64,000 bases of DNA from Legionella sp. W10-070 (GCF_900640175.1 NZ_CAAAJC010000014.1:17794-81793), one strand, 5' to 3'; shown: positions 19,990 through 29,547, counted from the stretch's first letter. Notes: generated by a model from the letters alone, not told the origin. Program-made: numbers and translations.

Positions 19990-20340
19990 ACTGCACCTGG
20001 CAATAAACGAATTGGTTAACTCCTATACTTTCAATTGTAATCTATTAATCCTTAGTGTTTTATTAAAAGACAATGCGTGGGGTTTTCTTTTCGATTTTTT
20101 AACACTAACAAAATGAAGCCAAGAAAATCAGCAGACTGAGCTTATTAAGAATAAATAAGATACTATTTATTCAAATAACCCTTGCGAATATTAACTATTC
20201 ACGATAAATTTCAAAAATTTTTTATATTAGTTGAGTTATTAATAATCACTTAATATTTCTCGGGTATATTAATACAAAAAAAATCAATAACTGTATAAAA
20301 ATCAATTATTAGTATCCGAGTAACGGGATCATCAGCATTT
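19990..20340. other. AT-rich intergenic region between two divergent coiled-coil genes
   Basis: The 351 bases contain no gene. They must hold promoters for both directions. A tandem PmrA-type box is present near the plus-strand gene (listed separately). For the minus-strand gene I see no equally good box; the closest word, at about 20138-20160 read in reverse, is poor. Confidence 0.65.
20238..20257 (+). promoter_or_regulatory. Tandem PmrA-type response-regulator box
   Basis: Two 9-base half-sites in direct repeat are separated by two bases: attaataat (20238-20246) and cttaatatt (20249-20257). The published Legionella PmrA element is cTTAATatT-N2-cTTAATatT; the second half-site is exact and the first matches seven of nine. 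It lies 83 bases before the ATG at 20341, with a possible -10 (tatatt, 20265-20270) just downstream. Confidence 0.7.
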
Positions 20341-23300
20341 ATGACAATCACTAGAGTTCAGCTACAAGAAAAGGTCTCTAAGCTTCTGCAAGCAGCAGAT
20401 GATTGTGAAAAAAAATATGCAACTGCCCAAAATGCTAAGTTATTTCCTCAAGACGACAGAATCAAACAAATCAAACTATCCATTATTAATCTTCAGCAAA
20501 GAATTGAAAAATTACCTGAAAAGCAACTGAGTATAGGAGAAATTAATACTTTAGAGGCTGATAGAAAGGAATTTGACCGATTAATAGCGATTCATATTCA
20601 ATTCAAACAATATGACCAATTATTAAAGGAATATTCGCGAGTAATTAGTAAAGCCAATGATAAGCTTAAGAAGTCAGGGGTTACTGATGAGCAACTCTCT
20701 GTTCTGGAAGCTATTCAAAAGCGAAAAAATGAGTATGAAGAACTTAGAGATAGTATTCTGAAAGATTTAACCAGCACCTATGAACCATCCTTATTAAAAG
20801 ATCCTTACTTAATTAAGCTTGTAGAGAATATTAATGAGCAAACCCAAAATCTAATGGGAAGGCTCCCCAGAGTGGAGCAAAAAATAAATCAATGTAAGGA
20901 TGAGGAAAAAATAGGGGTTTATGCTGAAGAGATATTTAACCTTAGAAGATTTTATCAGAGTTTAAAAAAGGACAAAGATAAGCTGGATGAATTTTATGCT
21001 GTTTTAAAATGTGAATACAAGCAGTACGAAAAAAGCCTTGAGGAAAAGAAAATATTAACAGCGAGGGTATTAGAACTCTTGTCAACCGCCAGGGAATTTA
21101 ATATTACTCAAGGCATTAACGAAATTGGATTATCAGTAAAGAGGATAAACCAAAACCAATATCTGGAAATTAATAAAGAGATTTCTTTTATAGATAGCGT
21201 CAGACTTGCCCGTAAGCAATGTCAGAACGATCTCGGGTCTTTAAATGAAAAGATAGAGAGTTTAACTAATAAGCTCCAACCATTCAGTGAAGAAATAAAG
21301 AAAAAAAACAGAGTCCAAAAAGAGCTTGAGCAACAGATTTTGACAGAAAAACAAGGAATTCATGAGCAGTTAATAGAATTTGATGCTGTCTATATAAAAA
21401 TCACTAAAGCGTTAACCAGTCATGGATTAAATAAGAAAGCAGTTGAGGCTATAAAATATGCCCTTGATTTGGAACACTCAATAAAACCTGAGGAAGGTGA
21501 CCTGGAAATAAAGCTTAAATTTTGGCAAACCAGATTAAAGGCGTTTAAGGAAATTACTGAAAAGATAATCAGACTGGCAGAACAGCAACTGAAGATTATT
21601 GATAATATTGAAGAAAGCAAAATCAAAATCAGCAAGCAATTGGCGATTTTTGATAAGCTATATCATGAAATAACGAAGAAATCAGAAGATCATAAAATTG
21701 ATACCGGGATTATTAAGAGAATAAAAATTAATTTTAACGAAGAATTCTTAACGGCTCTTGATACGAATGAACCGGATACACGATTGACCTTTCTGCAAAC
21801 CAAGCTCATGAGGCTAGAAGAAATTACGGAAGAGTTGAGTAATCAAGAGGGAATTATTCGCAATAAAATCAGCAAAGAAATTAGTGAGGCGATAAGCGCC
21901 ATTGATAAAAAGCGTGAGAAATTTGTTAGTGAGATTAATGCTGGTAATGAGCATGCCGAGGGTAAAAAATTTAAATTCACCACCGAAGAAAATAAATTAT
22001 TAGAAGAATTAATTACCATTCAATTAGCTCCTCCAAATTACAAGGAATGCGCGCTCTGCTCCTTGGAACTTATTCTTGAGACTGTCAAAAATCAAACAAA
22101 ACTTGTTGATCAGCATATAGCTTCGTTGAGAAATATAATCAAGACTCACAAGGAAGCACAGATTAATCTACAAAAAAACAATCAAGAGTTAATAGATATT
22201 ATTAATTGTTATAAAGATAAGTATGCAATAACGCTACTGGAAACAATGTGGCGATATGACAATAAACTTTTAAAACGGTTCGATTACTATTTTTTATCTA
22301 AATTAAGTCCTGAAGGCTTAAATAAAATTAACTTATTAGCTAGTAAGTACAGGGTTCATGAGGATGCAGCAGAAGTTATTAAACGATTAGACTTTCTGGA
22401 CTTACTCGCTAAAAATGGAATTGGCTTTAATGATTTCCTCAAAAACCCTTCTCTTATTCATGCATTAGAAATTTTAAAGAAGCATAAGATCGAATTTACA
22501 AAAGAAATTCTTGGGGTATTAAATGCTAGCGAAGAAAAATGTAGATTGATAATTCATTTTGAAAATAATAACTTAGATAAAAAAGAATCTCTAAAGGGCC
22601 GGGTCGAGGACCAATCCGTACTCAGAGAACGTATACGGGAGATGTCTGAGGGTAATAGCAAAGAACGATCTCGCCAAGATCTTCGTTACGTTGGTGCTGA
22701 AATCAAAAAATTAACAACCCAGGTACTTTCGGACATACAATTTAAGCAGTTGGCAGACAAACATGTTATTCCTTTGGATCAGCAATTAGCCAAAGCACTC
22801 TTTACGATGAACCACAAATCACCTGAGATGCCTCAACCCTGGTTATTACTGCTTGCAGAAAATAACGAGAATATGAAACAGCTATTACTTCTCGAGAAAG
22901 TGAAACAGAATGTTCAATTTTTACAAGCGATATTTCCTTACAATGATCATATGGCTCAATTAGTTACTCAATGTTTAGCTGGTTCAGGGAATTTCGACAA
23001 TTATTTGAAGAATAAGCGGCCATCATTAAAAAATCAGGAAGGAAGTCAATTGAGTTATGAAGATGTCTTGCAATTATTGATCAAAGCTAACAATAATCCT
23101 CTTTGTGAACTTGATAAGATGGCTACAATTATTTCTACGATTGATGACTTTATTATCAGAAAATCGAATAGTGAAGACGTAGATGATAGCATTAAACGAA
23201 ATCTAATGAGTTTTCGTCTTGCCACTATTCCTATTCTACTTTCAGATAACTCGCTTAATGAAAAAAGAGTTAAACTGAACAAATGTGCCAGAGACTACTT

Positions 23301-23460
23301 ACCTTCTGGAAATTTCCTTGACTCACTCTTAAATTGCATTAACAACGTTTTTAATTATGTTGCGAGTAAGATTATTGGTAATCAATATAGGTTATTCTTA
23401 GGTGAGCGCGAGGTCGTAAAGAGGGCTTTTGAAGCTGAAAACATATCGTATACAAGCTAA
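20341..23460 (+). CDS. Very large coiled-coil protein with PmrA-type promoter, candidate Dot/Icm effector
   Basis: The 1,039-residue protein is helical and Lys/Glu-rich over about residues 1-640 with repeated heptad stretches, then a less regular C-terminal third (residues ~700-1,039) that may be a separate folded domain (for example PEMPQPWLLLLAENNENM). There is no signal peptide or membrane span; no catalytic motif is recognised. The PmrA-type box upstream is the regulatory hallmark of many Dot/Icm effector genes, and the divergent neighbour is of the same kind. The effector role is inferred; no homologue is identified by eye. Confidence 0.75.
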   Translation: MTITRVQLQEKVSKLLQAADDCEKKYATAQNAKLFPQDDRIKQIKLSIINLQQRIEKLPEKQLSIGEINTLEADRKEFDRLIAIHIQFKQYDQLLKEYSRVISKANDKLKKSGVTDEQLSVLEAIQKRKNEYEELRDSILKDLTSTYEPSLLKDPYLIKLVENINEQTQNLMGRLPRVEQKINQCKDEEKIGVYAEEIFNLRRFYQSLKKDKDKLDEFYAVLKCEYKQYEKSLEEKKILTARVLELLSTAREFNITQGINEIGLSVKRINQNQYLEINKEISFIDSVRLARKQCQNDLGSLNEKIESLTNKLQPFSEEIKKKNRVQKELEQQILTEKQGIHEQLIEFDAVYIKITKALTSHGLNKKAVEAIKYALDLEHSIKPEEGDLEIKLKFWQTRLKAFKEITEKIIRLAEQQLKIIDNIEESKIKISKQLAIFDKLYHEITKKSEDHKIDTGIIKRIKINFNEEFLTALDTNEPDTRLTFLQTKLMRLEEITEELSNQEGIIRNKISKEISEAISAIDKKREKFVSEINAGNEHAEGKKFKFTTEENKLLEELITIQLAPPNYKECALCSLELILETVKNQTKLVDQHIASLRNIIKTHKEAQINLQKNNQELIDIINCYKDKYAITLLETMWRYDNKLLKRFDYYFLSKLSPEGLNKINLLASKYRVHEDAAEVIKRLDFLDLLAKNGIGFNDFLKNPSLIHALEILKKHKIEFTKEILGVLNASEEKCRLIIHFENNNLDKKESLKGRVEDQSVLRERIREMSEGNSKERSRQDLRYVGAEIKKLTTQVLSDIQFKQLADKHVIPLDQQLAKALFTMNHKSPEMPQPWLLLLAENNENMKQLLLLEKVKQNVQFLQAIFPYNDHMAQLVTQCLAGSGNFDNYLKNKRPSLKNQEGSQLSYEDVLQLLIKANNNPLCELDKMATIISTIDDFIIRKSNSEDVDDSIKRNLMSFRLATIPILLSDNSLNEKRVKLNKCARDYLPSGNFLDSLLNCINNVFNYVASKIIGNQYRLFLGEREVVKRAFEAENISYTS

Positions 23461-23813
23461 CTTACTTCATGCTGATATATTGGATAAATAAAACCAAGAC
23501 TGACTCTATCAAGTACAGTCTTTATAAAAGTGAATTGAAGGGAAAAAATAGTATTTCTGAAATAACAAAAGGCTTATCGTTTAGAGATACAAGAGCTAAT
23601 TAGTAGACAGCAAACTCCTCCTGCTAAATAATGCTACTTTGTCTACTGTTGAAGAAATTTGCCGTTGATTTAGATCGCCTGGATGCCGCGAACAAGTCGC
23701 GGCACGTAGGCTGTGGGAATGAATTGTAAACACGCCCTAATTAAATTAAGTTATACAAATAGAAATAGGCTTATTGCTATATAGTTAATTAATTAATAGA
23801 CATTAGGTGAGGA
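23461..23813. other. 353-base spacer with one palindromic repeat unit
   Basis: No gene. It contains a third copy of the GC-rich palindrome (23679-23709) and AT-rich sequence, including a Ttaattaattaat tract near 23785 just before the SMP-30-like gene. Confidence 0.6.
23679..23709 (+). repeat. GC-rich palindromic repeat unit, copy 3
   Basis: Same orientation and near-identical core to 3783-3814: ctggatgccgcg, loop aacaagt, cgcggcacgtag. The change in the loop-flanking bases keeps the hairpin pairing. Confidence 0.65.
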
Positions 23814-24695
23814 ATGGAAATCTATACATCAGAAACACTGCTTGGCGGCTTTTCTTTTCCTGAATCTGCGCGCTGGCATGATTCCTCCTTATGGTTTTGT
23901 GATATTTGGGGGCACTCAATTTATCGCCTGCGCTTTGATGGGACAGTTATTCAAAGTTGGAATCTGACAGGAAAGCCTGCAGGTCTTGCCTGGCTTTCAG
24001 ATAATACGTTATTAGTCACTTCTTTGTTTGAACGTAAGTTACTGGCACTACACAATGACGACTTTAAGATTTTTTGTGATTTAGAGAATATTGCTCGGCC
24101 GGGTTACTGTCATGATATGACTGTGAGCAGCGAAGATACCGTTTACATTAGTAATTCCGGGTTTTATCCGGCTCCAGGCGTCACTCCAATCAAATCAGCA
24201 ATAATCAGTATTAAATCAGGCAGTTTACCTGAAATTGCTGCAAATGATATTGGTTACCCTAATGGCATCGTTATCAATCGCCAAAAGCAATTATTGGTAG
24301 CAGAAACCTTTGCTGCTAACATCCTTTCTTTTAATCTTGATCAGTATGGCAATTTGACTAACCGCCAGGATTGGGCTTCTCTGGATAATATAGGATTTAA
24401 AGTTGAATTTGATGAGCAAGGGGCTCCGCGAGATTTAAGCCGTCATACACCAGATGGCATGTGTTTGGATAATCAAGGGCGCCTCTGGTTTGCTTCCCCG
24501 GCTCGGAAACAAGTGGTTTGTGTCGCGCAAGGCGGTGAAATCCAGGCAGTTGTTAATACTCAAGCCTTGCCATTTGATTGTGTTTGGGGTGGTCCTGAAG
24601 GGAATATCTTATATATTATGAGCTGCAGGGTAATCCCTAACGAAAAATCAGGAATGATCGAACAGTATATTAGTCCTGTATCATTAGCGTACTAG
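23814..24695 (+). CDS. SMP-30/gluconolactonase-like family protein
   Basis: A 293-residue six-bladed beta-propeller of the SMP-30/gluconolaconase/LRE family. Typical features are FPESARWHDSSLWFCDIWGHSIYRL at the start (metal-binding Glu), GYPNGIVINRQ (Asn) near residue 145, and HTPDGMCLDNQGRLWFA (Asp) near residue 205. Such enzymes hydrolyse sugar lactones or other lactones using a divalent metal; the natural substrate here is unknown. It is cytoplasmic, preceded by a gaggaatg start region, and stands convergent to zapD with 14 bases between. Confidence 0.85.
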   Translation: MEIYTSETLLGGFSFPESARWHDSSLWFCDIWGHSIYRLRFDGTVIQSWNLTGKPAGLAWLSDNTLLVTSLFERKLLALHNDDFKIFCDLENIARPGYCHDMTVSSEDTVYISNSGFYPAPGVTPIKSAIISIKSGSLPEIAANDIGYPNGIVINRQKQLLVAETFAANILSFNLDQYGNLTNRQDWASLDNIGFKVEFDEQGAPRDLSRHTPDGMCLDNQGRLWFASPARKQVVCVAQGGEIQAVVNTQALPFDCVWGGPEGNILYIMSCRVIPNEKSGMIEQYISPVSLAY

Positions 24696-24709
24696 TGATA
24701 AGCTGTAGC

Positions 24710-25456
24710 CTACAACTGGCAGATCGCCAGATCCAGTTTTGCGTTGGTTTCACGTACCTCACGCATTGTACTGATTTCGCATAGTCGAAGACTGAGACCA
24801 TAATGCCCTAACTGCATTCGTGGTGCTACTCCAAACGACTTATCAATTCTGAGTAAGATAAGATGACAGATGTTTTTGGGCGGTAAAGAACGCTGATAAA
24901 AACCATTTGGCATATCAATCTGATTAAATTGAGCTGTATCACGTAATAAAGATAAATATAGAGCTACAGTAGAGTATAAAGTGTCCAGATTATCCAGCCA
25001 ATTGTTAAGATCACGCTTACGAAGCTCTGTCCCTGACTCCAGCCATAGCAGAAGTTGTGGTGAATACATCTCACATTCGGCATGTTGTGGAGCTGAAGAC
25101 AATCTTACGGATTGCAAAAAAGAGGAATGATGAATCGCTCCACCAAAACGACCTACTGTTTGGGTTAAAGTTTGAATTTGTGCATGCAGTTCTTCATATA
25201 ACTTCGCCGAAATTTTTGTATTACTCTTGGTTAGTGCATGTTCTATGCGCATTAATTCTTTAAGAAAACGACTTTTTAATTCTGGTTTTTCAATTAACTT
25301 AATAATTTCAATAGTATTTTTTAAAGCAGAGTAGTGAATAACCGGATGACTTTCCTCACAGGCTTGCTTAATTGTCTGGCACAGGGATTCCAGCCTTAAG
25401 GCAATCTTAGGTAAATAATGAGTAGCCAACTGAAACGTAATGGTATTTTGGTACAT
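24710..25456 (-). CDS. zapD: Cell division protein ZapD
   Basis: The 248-residue FtsZ-ring-bundling protein (formerly YacF) acts in the cytoplasm at midcell. The helical N-terminal half and beta-rich C-terminal half match the family; RFGGAIHHSSFLQSVRLS in the middle and the RLCEISTMREVRETNAKLDLAICQL end are typical. It is the last gene of the minus-strand run after coaE, the same association as in many gammaproteobacteria (coaE-zapD). Confidence 0.93.
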   Translation of the reverse strand: MYQNTITFQLATHYLPKIALRLESLCQTIKQACEESHPVIHYSALKNTIEIIKLIEKPELKSRFLKELMRIEHALTKSNTKISAKLYEELHAQIQTLTQTVGRFGGAIHHSSFLQSVRLSSAPQHAECEMYSPQLLLWLESGTELRKRDLNNWLDNLDTLYSTVALYLSLLRDTAQFNQIDMPNGFYQRSLPPKNICHLILLRIDKSFGVAPRMQLGHYGLSLRLCEISTMREVRETNAKLDLAICQL

Positions 25457-25577
25457 ATTTAAGTTGCTTTCCTTAGCGGCCTTTTATCTCAGTCTATCAT
25501 AAAATTACAATTCAAATCAAAATCTTATACTAACAGAGGGGTACTTTATTTATGGCTATAATCTTAAGTTGACAAAA

Positions 25578-26186
25578 TTAACTATCATTATTTTTCCTCG
25601 CTAATCGTAGATATTGTTTGTGTAATTTTTCAATTTTTTCAATTAGCTCTGCCAGAGAACCATTATTAGTAATAATATCATCAGCAAAATGTTGTCGCTT
25701 TATGTCCTCATACTGGGTTGCCAATATCGCTATGGCTTGCTCCCTGGGTATCTTATCTCTTTCCATAACGCGTCTGATTTTCTGCTCGCGTTCGGCTGTA
25801 ATTAATAATACCCGTGCCAGATAAGGGTAGTCCTGGCGGTTATTTAACAGGGGAATTTCAACTACTGTATAGGGCGTTTGGCTTTGTTTCACTTTATCAA
25901 GAATACGTTGTCTTATCATCGGATGCAGAAGTTGTTCTAACCATAGTCGCTCACCGGGGTTATTGAAAATTATTTGGCGAAGAGCGGAACGATTCAGCTT
26001 GTCTGAGGAAGTAATTACAGTATTGCCAAAGTGATTTTTTATCTTATAGTAAGCAGGTTGTTGGGGGGAAGTGAGTTCTCGAGCTATTTCATCAGCACTT
26101 ATTACGGTAATTCCATGCCCCTTAAAAAATGAAGCAATGGTGGATTTTCCACTAGCAATCGATCCTGTTAACCCTACACAATACAT
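25578..26186 (-). CDS. coaE: Dephospho-CoA kinase
   Basis: The last step of coenzyme A synthesis: phosphorylation of dephospho-CoA. The 202-residue protein starts at ATG 26186 with MYCVGLTGSIASGKST (P-loop at residues ~8-15), then the lid region REQAIAILATQ, and is normal in length. A longer in-frame start at 26240 would place 18 residues before the P-loop and run into the upstream gene, so it is rejected. The ATG overlaps the upstream gene's TAA by one base (TAATG), which indicates translational coupling. Confidence 0.94.
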   Translation of the reverse strand: MYCVGLTGSIASGKSTIASFFKGHGITVISADEIARELTSPQQPAYYKIKNHFGNTVITSSDKLNRSALRQIIFNNPGERLWLEQLLHPMIRQRILDKVKQSQTPYTVVEIPLLNNRQDYPYLARVLLITAEREQKIRRVMERDKIPREQAIAILATQYEDIKRQHFADDIITNNGSLAELIEKIEKLHKQYLRLARKNNDS

Positions 26187-26629
26187 TAATATAAATTCCG
26201 AACATTTAAGTTTCTGCAGGTAAACAGGTAAACATAGCAAGTTTCTGGCAGGATACTGTTAGCCTGACAGTAAGCCTTGGCTGCCACAGCCGCATCACTG
26301 GCATTTCTGTAAATATTGCTCGCCCAAGGGGCGGCAGACTCATCTAGTGCAACACATCGCCACATCGGGCTGGTGGTCATGCCGTCTACAATCTGTTCAC
26401 AGCTTTCTTTAGAGGTTTGACAGCTTTCAGGAACCCGGCTTTGCCTCTTGCAAGCTTCATAAGCGCGATTAATTGAAGTCAGCTGATAACTGCTATGACC
26501 AGTCCATTCTTTATGCTCAGCATCATGAGCTGTGCATTTCCAATAGTTAGTGTCTGCTATTGTAGCAGCGGTTGCTTGCGGCAAAAAAAGAGAATAACTT
26601 AAAAGAATAGGCGCCCATTTCTTATTCAT
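26186..26629 (-). CDS. Secreted Cys-rich protein built of two repeated modules
   Basis: The 147-residue precursor has a signal peptide (residues 1-21, ending PQATA-A). The mature part is two copies of a ~50-residue module of the form W+C.A.D, W, a helix with Ala, C, P..C, then a final C: WKCTAHDAEHKEW...RVPESCQTSKESC and WRCVALDESAAPW...ILPETCYVYLFTC. Eight Cys give up to four disulfides. It is periplasmic or secreted; no function known to me. The start is ATG 26629 (an ATG at 26641 is also in frame), overlapping the end of the EAL gene; it is coupled to coaE downstream. Confidence 0.72.
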   Translation of the reverse strand: MNKKWAPILLSYSLFLPQATAATIADTNYWKCTAHDAEHKEWTGHSSYQLTSINRAYEACKRQSRVPESCQTSKESCEQIVDGMTTSPMWRCVALDESAAPWASNIYRNASDAAVAAKAYCQANSILPETCYVYLFTCRNLNVRNLY

Positions 26630-28184
26630 TTCCAACCCCATTGATTATCCTGATTAATTGTTTATAGGGTACTGCTCTTCCAAAATACCAACCTTGCATA
26701 AATTTTACCTGATATTGCTGTAAAAAACTCAATTGCTCTTTAGTTTCTATTCCTTCAGCAATTACTTCAAGATTTAAAAAACTGGCCATCTGTATAATAG
26801 CCTTATTCAGACTCTCAGTAATAGCCCCGGTTCCAATAGCATGTACAAATATTTTGTCAATCTTCAGATAGTTAAAAGGAAAATGCTGTAAGTAGGTAAT
26901 GCTTGCATGTCCTGTCCCAAAATCATCTACTGCCAGTGAATAGCCTTGTTCTCTTAAATCATGCATTCTGGTAACAAGCTGCGTTTCGTTTTGATCTAAC
27001 AATTCTCTTTCGGTTAGTTCTATCATGATTTGACTTGGGAGAATCTTATAATCCTTGCATAATTTATAAAATTCAAGAAAAAAGTGAGTATCGCGAAAAT
27101 GACTTGCGGACATATTAAATGCTAAATGAAAGTCAGGTCGGTTCTTAAGAAGATCCTGACATTCCTGAAAAGCTTTTTTAATAATCTGCAGAGTAATTGG
27201 TATTATCAACCTGGATTGTTCTGCCTCATCAATAAATACATCAGGCATTATTTCATAGTTATCTGTCTGCCATCGCAATAATACTTCCGCACCACAATAG
27301 TTATTTTCACTAATGTTCATGATTGGTTGATAGGCTGGATGGAAATTCTTGTTTTTTATTGCTGAATTTAAAGCATAATTTAAAGAAAAGCGTTTGTTTA
27401 GAAGGTTGCGCAGTTGAAAATAAATCAGAAAAGAAACCAACATGACAAATAAAGCTATCATCAGTAGAGGGTATAGCAGCCCCTGCTTATATTGTCCCGG
27501 ATCAGTTGCTGCCATAATGACGAAATGGTTCAAATTTTGCAGTTGAGACTGGGCTATCTGAGGAGAGCTATAAGAAGGGGAGTCTAATAAAGGATTGGTG
27601 CCTGTTTTTAGTACAAACTCTCCTTGCTCTGTATTATAAAACCCCAGGAAATTTATCGCAGGAATATCCGATTCAAGCAGACTCTCAATTACTTCATGGA
27701 TAATATAAATTCCAAGGTAGTACTGTCCTAATTTTTGCTGTAATAAAAAAGCGTTTTCTCCAACATTATCTATTTTGAAGGGTCCAAGGAGCGCGGGGGT
27801 TTTTGAAGCCAGCGAAGGGAGCCTATTTTTTTGATCCAGGGTTGAACAGATAATCGTGTTATTTTCATCAGCAATAACTATTCCAGAAATAAAAGGATTA
27901 TTGAAAGTGATATTTTTGAGTTGCGGTAACAATTCATGTTGACAGCTCTTAAACTCTCTACCATACAGAGGCAGAGAGTAAACGGAATGCAATATGCCTT
28001 CAATTAAATCATCGACTCTGACTTTAACTTTATCGACAGCTAATTGTATCTGTTGCTGTTTTTGGGTACGGTAATGCTGCCATTGATAGTACATTGCAAT
28101 AATCAGAAATAAAACAGTAAGTAACATCCAGATAATATTCAATATCTGTTGGGCTGTTGCAGCATTGTTGGCTGTGTTTTTCAT
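26622..28184 (-). CDS. CSS-motif/EAL-domain cyclic-di-GMP phosphodiesterase
   Basis: The 520-residue inner-membrane protein has two membrane segments (about 14-33 and 236-256) bracketing a periplasmic CSS-type domain with Cys81 and Cys113 (CST), the redox-sensing layout of DsbA-controlled phosphodiesterases. The cytoplasmic EAL domain keeps FNMSASHFRD (Asn357), IELTERE (Glu389), DDFGTGHAS (Asp420-Asp421), LKIDKIF (Lys441) and AEGIET (Glu477). The signature EAL is EVL at 300-302, a substitution found in active enzymes. It therefore probably hydrolyses c-di-GMP under control of periplasmic disulfide state. Confidence 0.9.
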   Translation of the reverse strand: MKNTANNAATAQQILNIIWMLLTVLFLIIAMYYQWQHYRTQKQQQIQLAVDKVKVRVDDLIEGILHSVYSLPLYGREFKSCQHELLPQLKNITFNNPFISGIVIADENNTIICSTLDQKNRLPSLASKTPALLGPFKIDNVGENAFLLQQKLGQYYLGIYIIHEVIESLLESDIPAINFLGFYNTEQGEFVLKTGTNPLLDSPSYSSPQIAQSQLQNLNHFVIMAATDPGQYKQGLLYPLLMIALFVMLVSFLIYFQLRNLLNKRFSLNYALNSAIKNKNFHPAYQPIMNISENNYCGAEVLLRWQTDNYEIMPDVFIDEAEQSRLIIPITLQIIKKAFQECQDLLKNRPDFHLAFNMSASHFRDTHFFLEFYKLCKDYKILPSQIMIELTERELLDQNETQLVTRMHDLREQGYSLAVDDFGTGHASITYLQHFPFNYLKIDKIFVHAIGTGAITESLNKAIIQMASFLNLEVIAEGIETKEQLSFLQQYQVKFMQGWYFGRAVPYKQLIRIINGVGNE

Positions 28185-28187
28185 ATT

Positions 28188-29504
28188 TTATGAGTAAATA
28201 GCCTCTATAGAGTTTAGGGTTATTTCTGTCAATTTCTCAATAGTTTGTTTGTCAGTATTCAATGGCGGCATCCAATAGAGTGTGTTCCCTAAAGGTCTTA
28301 ACAGCGCCCCTCGATTAAGAGCCTCCTGATACAGCTGATAACCAATCCGATTGTTTCCAGATTCAACCAAATCAGCGGCCACCATTGCGCCTATTGATCT
28401 AACTTGACTTAATTTACCTGTAATCGAGGCAATTTCCTGAAGCTGTTGCTGCATAAATCGGCCAAGATTTTGCGCTTGCTCATTGATTCCTTCCTCATCA
28501 ATGATTTTTAGGGTAGCAAGCGCTGCACTTAAAGCCAGCGCATTGCCAGCGTAAGTATGAGAGTGCAAAAAAGAGTTGCCTTTCTCGTAATCACCATAGA
28601 AAATTTGATAGATAGAGTTATTAACCAATACACAGCTTAATGGCAGGGCACCTGAAGTTAAGCCTTTGGATAGGCATATTAAATCTGCAGTTACCCCCGC
28701 ATGATGGCAAGCAAGCCATTTTCCTGTTCTCCCTATGCCAGTCATAATCTCATCAGCGATAAAATAAATATCATTGCGCTTTGCCCAGTCAGCTAATTTT
28801 TTTAAAAAATCAGCGCTGTAGCATTGCATTCCTCCAGCCCCTTGAATAATAGGCTCTACAATAACGGCGCAAGCATTTTCCTTTACTTGTTCAAGTTGCT
28901 CGAGGATAGTTGGCCAGTAATTGTCAGCAGAAGTCCACAATGATCCTTTATCATCTTCCACATAGGGCAGTGGATGAAGAAAGTGGCATTTTACTCCCAG
29001 GTCGGAATAAGGTTTTTTATACAACCCTAGATCACTGACACTTAAAGTACCCAGTGTTTCGCCATGATAACTATTTTCCAGCGCAATGAACTCTCGGCAG
29101 TGTTCTTTTCCTTTTAGTTGTGAGGCATGCAAGGCCATTTTCATGGCAATTTCAACTGCACTGGAACCGTCACTTGCGAAAAAAACATGCTGATTATTGC
29201 TAATTTCAGCAAGTTTTTCTCCCAATGCTACTAACAAGGGATGAGTCGTATTGGCAGCAATTATGTGCTCGAAGCTATCCAACTGATGTTTAATTGCTGA
29301 AATAACAGCAGGATGCCCATGACCTAATGATTTACACCACCAGCTTGATATAGCATCAATAACCGGGCCTTGATGGGTGTATAAATAACTTCCTTTTGCA
29401 TGCGTTACAACCAAAGGCGGGCAAGTTTCAAAATCTTTCATTTGAGAACAAGGATGCCAAATATGTTTCAGGTCCTGGTTTATCAATTGTTTGACGTTAA
29501 CCAT
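28188..29504 (-). CDS. bioA: Adenosylmethionine-8-amino-7-oxononanoate aminotransferase
   Basis: PLP enzyme (438 residues) that makes 7,8-diaminopelargonic acid from KAPA using S-adenosylmethionine as amino donor. Visible are IWHPCSQMKDFET near the start, SWWCKSLGHGHP, the PLP aspartate motif FIADEIMTGIGRTGK and the PLP lysine in LICLSKGLTSGALPLS. The gene is divergent from bioBFHD with 84 bases between, the classic divergent biotin layout. It is 3 bases from the EAL gene downstream, so some read-through is likely. Confidence 0.95.
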   Translation of the reverse strand: MVNVKQLINQDLKHIWHPCSQMKDFETCPPLVVTHAKGSYLYTHQGPVIDAISSWWCKSLGHGHPAVISAIKHQLDSFEHIIAANTTHPLLVALGEKLAEISNNQHVFFASDGSSAVEIAMKMALHASQLKGKEHCREFIALENSYHGETLGTLSVSDLGLYKKPYSDLGVKCHFLHPLPYVEDDKGSLWTSADNYWPTILEQLEQVKENACAVIVEPIIQGAGGMQCYSADFLKKLADWAKRNDIYFIADEIMTGIGRTGKWLACHHAGVTADLICLSKGLTSGALPLSCVLVNNSIYQIFYGDYEKGNSFLHSHTYAGNALALSAALATLKIIDEEGINEQAQNLGRFMQQQLQEIASITGKLSQVRSIGAMVAADLVESGNNRIGYQLYQEALNRGALLRPLGNTLYWMPPLNTDKQTIEKLTEITLNSIEAIYS

Positions 29505-29519
29505 AATTAAACTTTTTGG

Positions 29520-29547
29520 TTGACAATGGATTGGCTAACTTTATCAT
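29520..29547 (+). promoter_or_regulatory. Candidate bioB promoter
   Basis: TTGACA (29520-29525), a 16-base spacer and TATCAT (29542-29547), 42 bases before the bioB ATG. This is the best sigma-70-type pair in the bioA-bioB gap. Confidence 0.55.
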
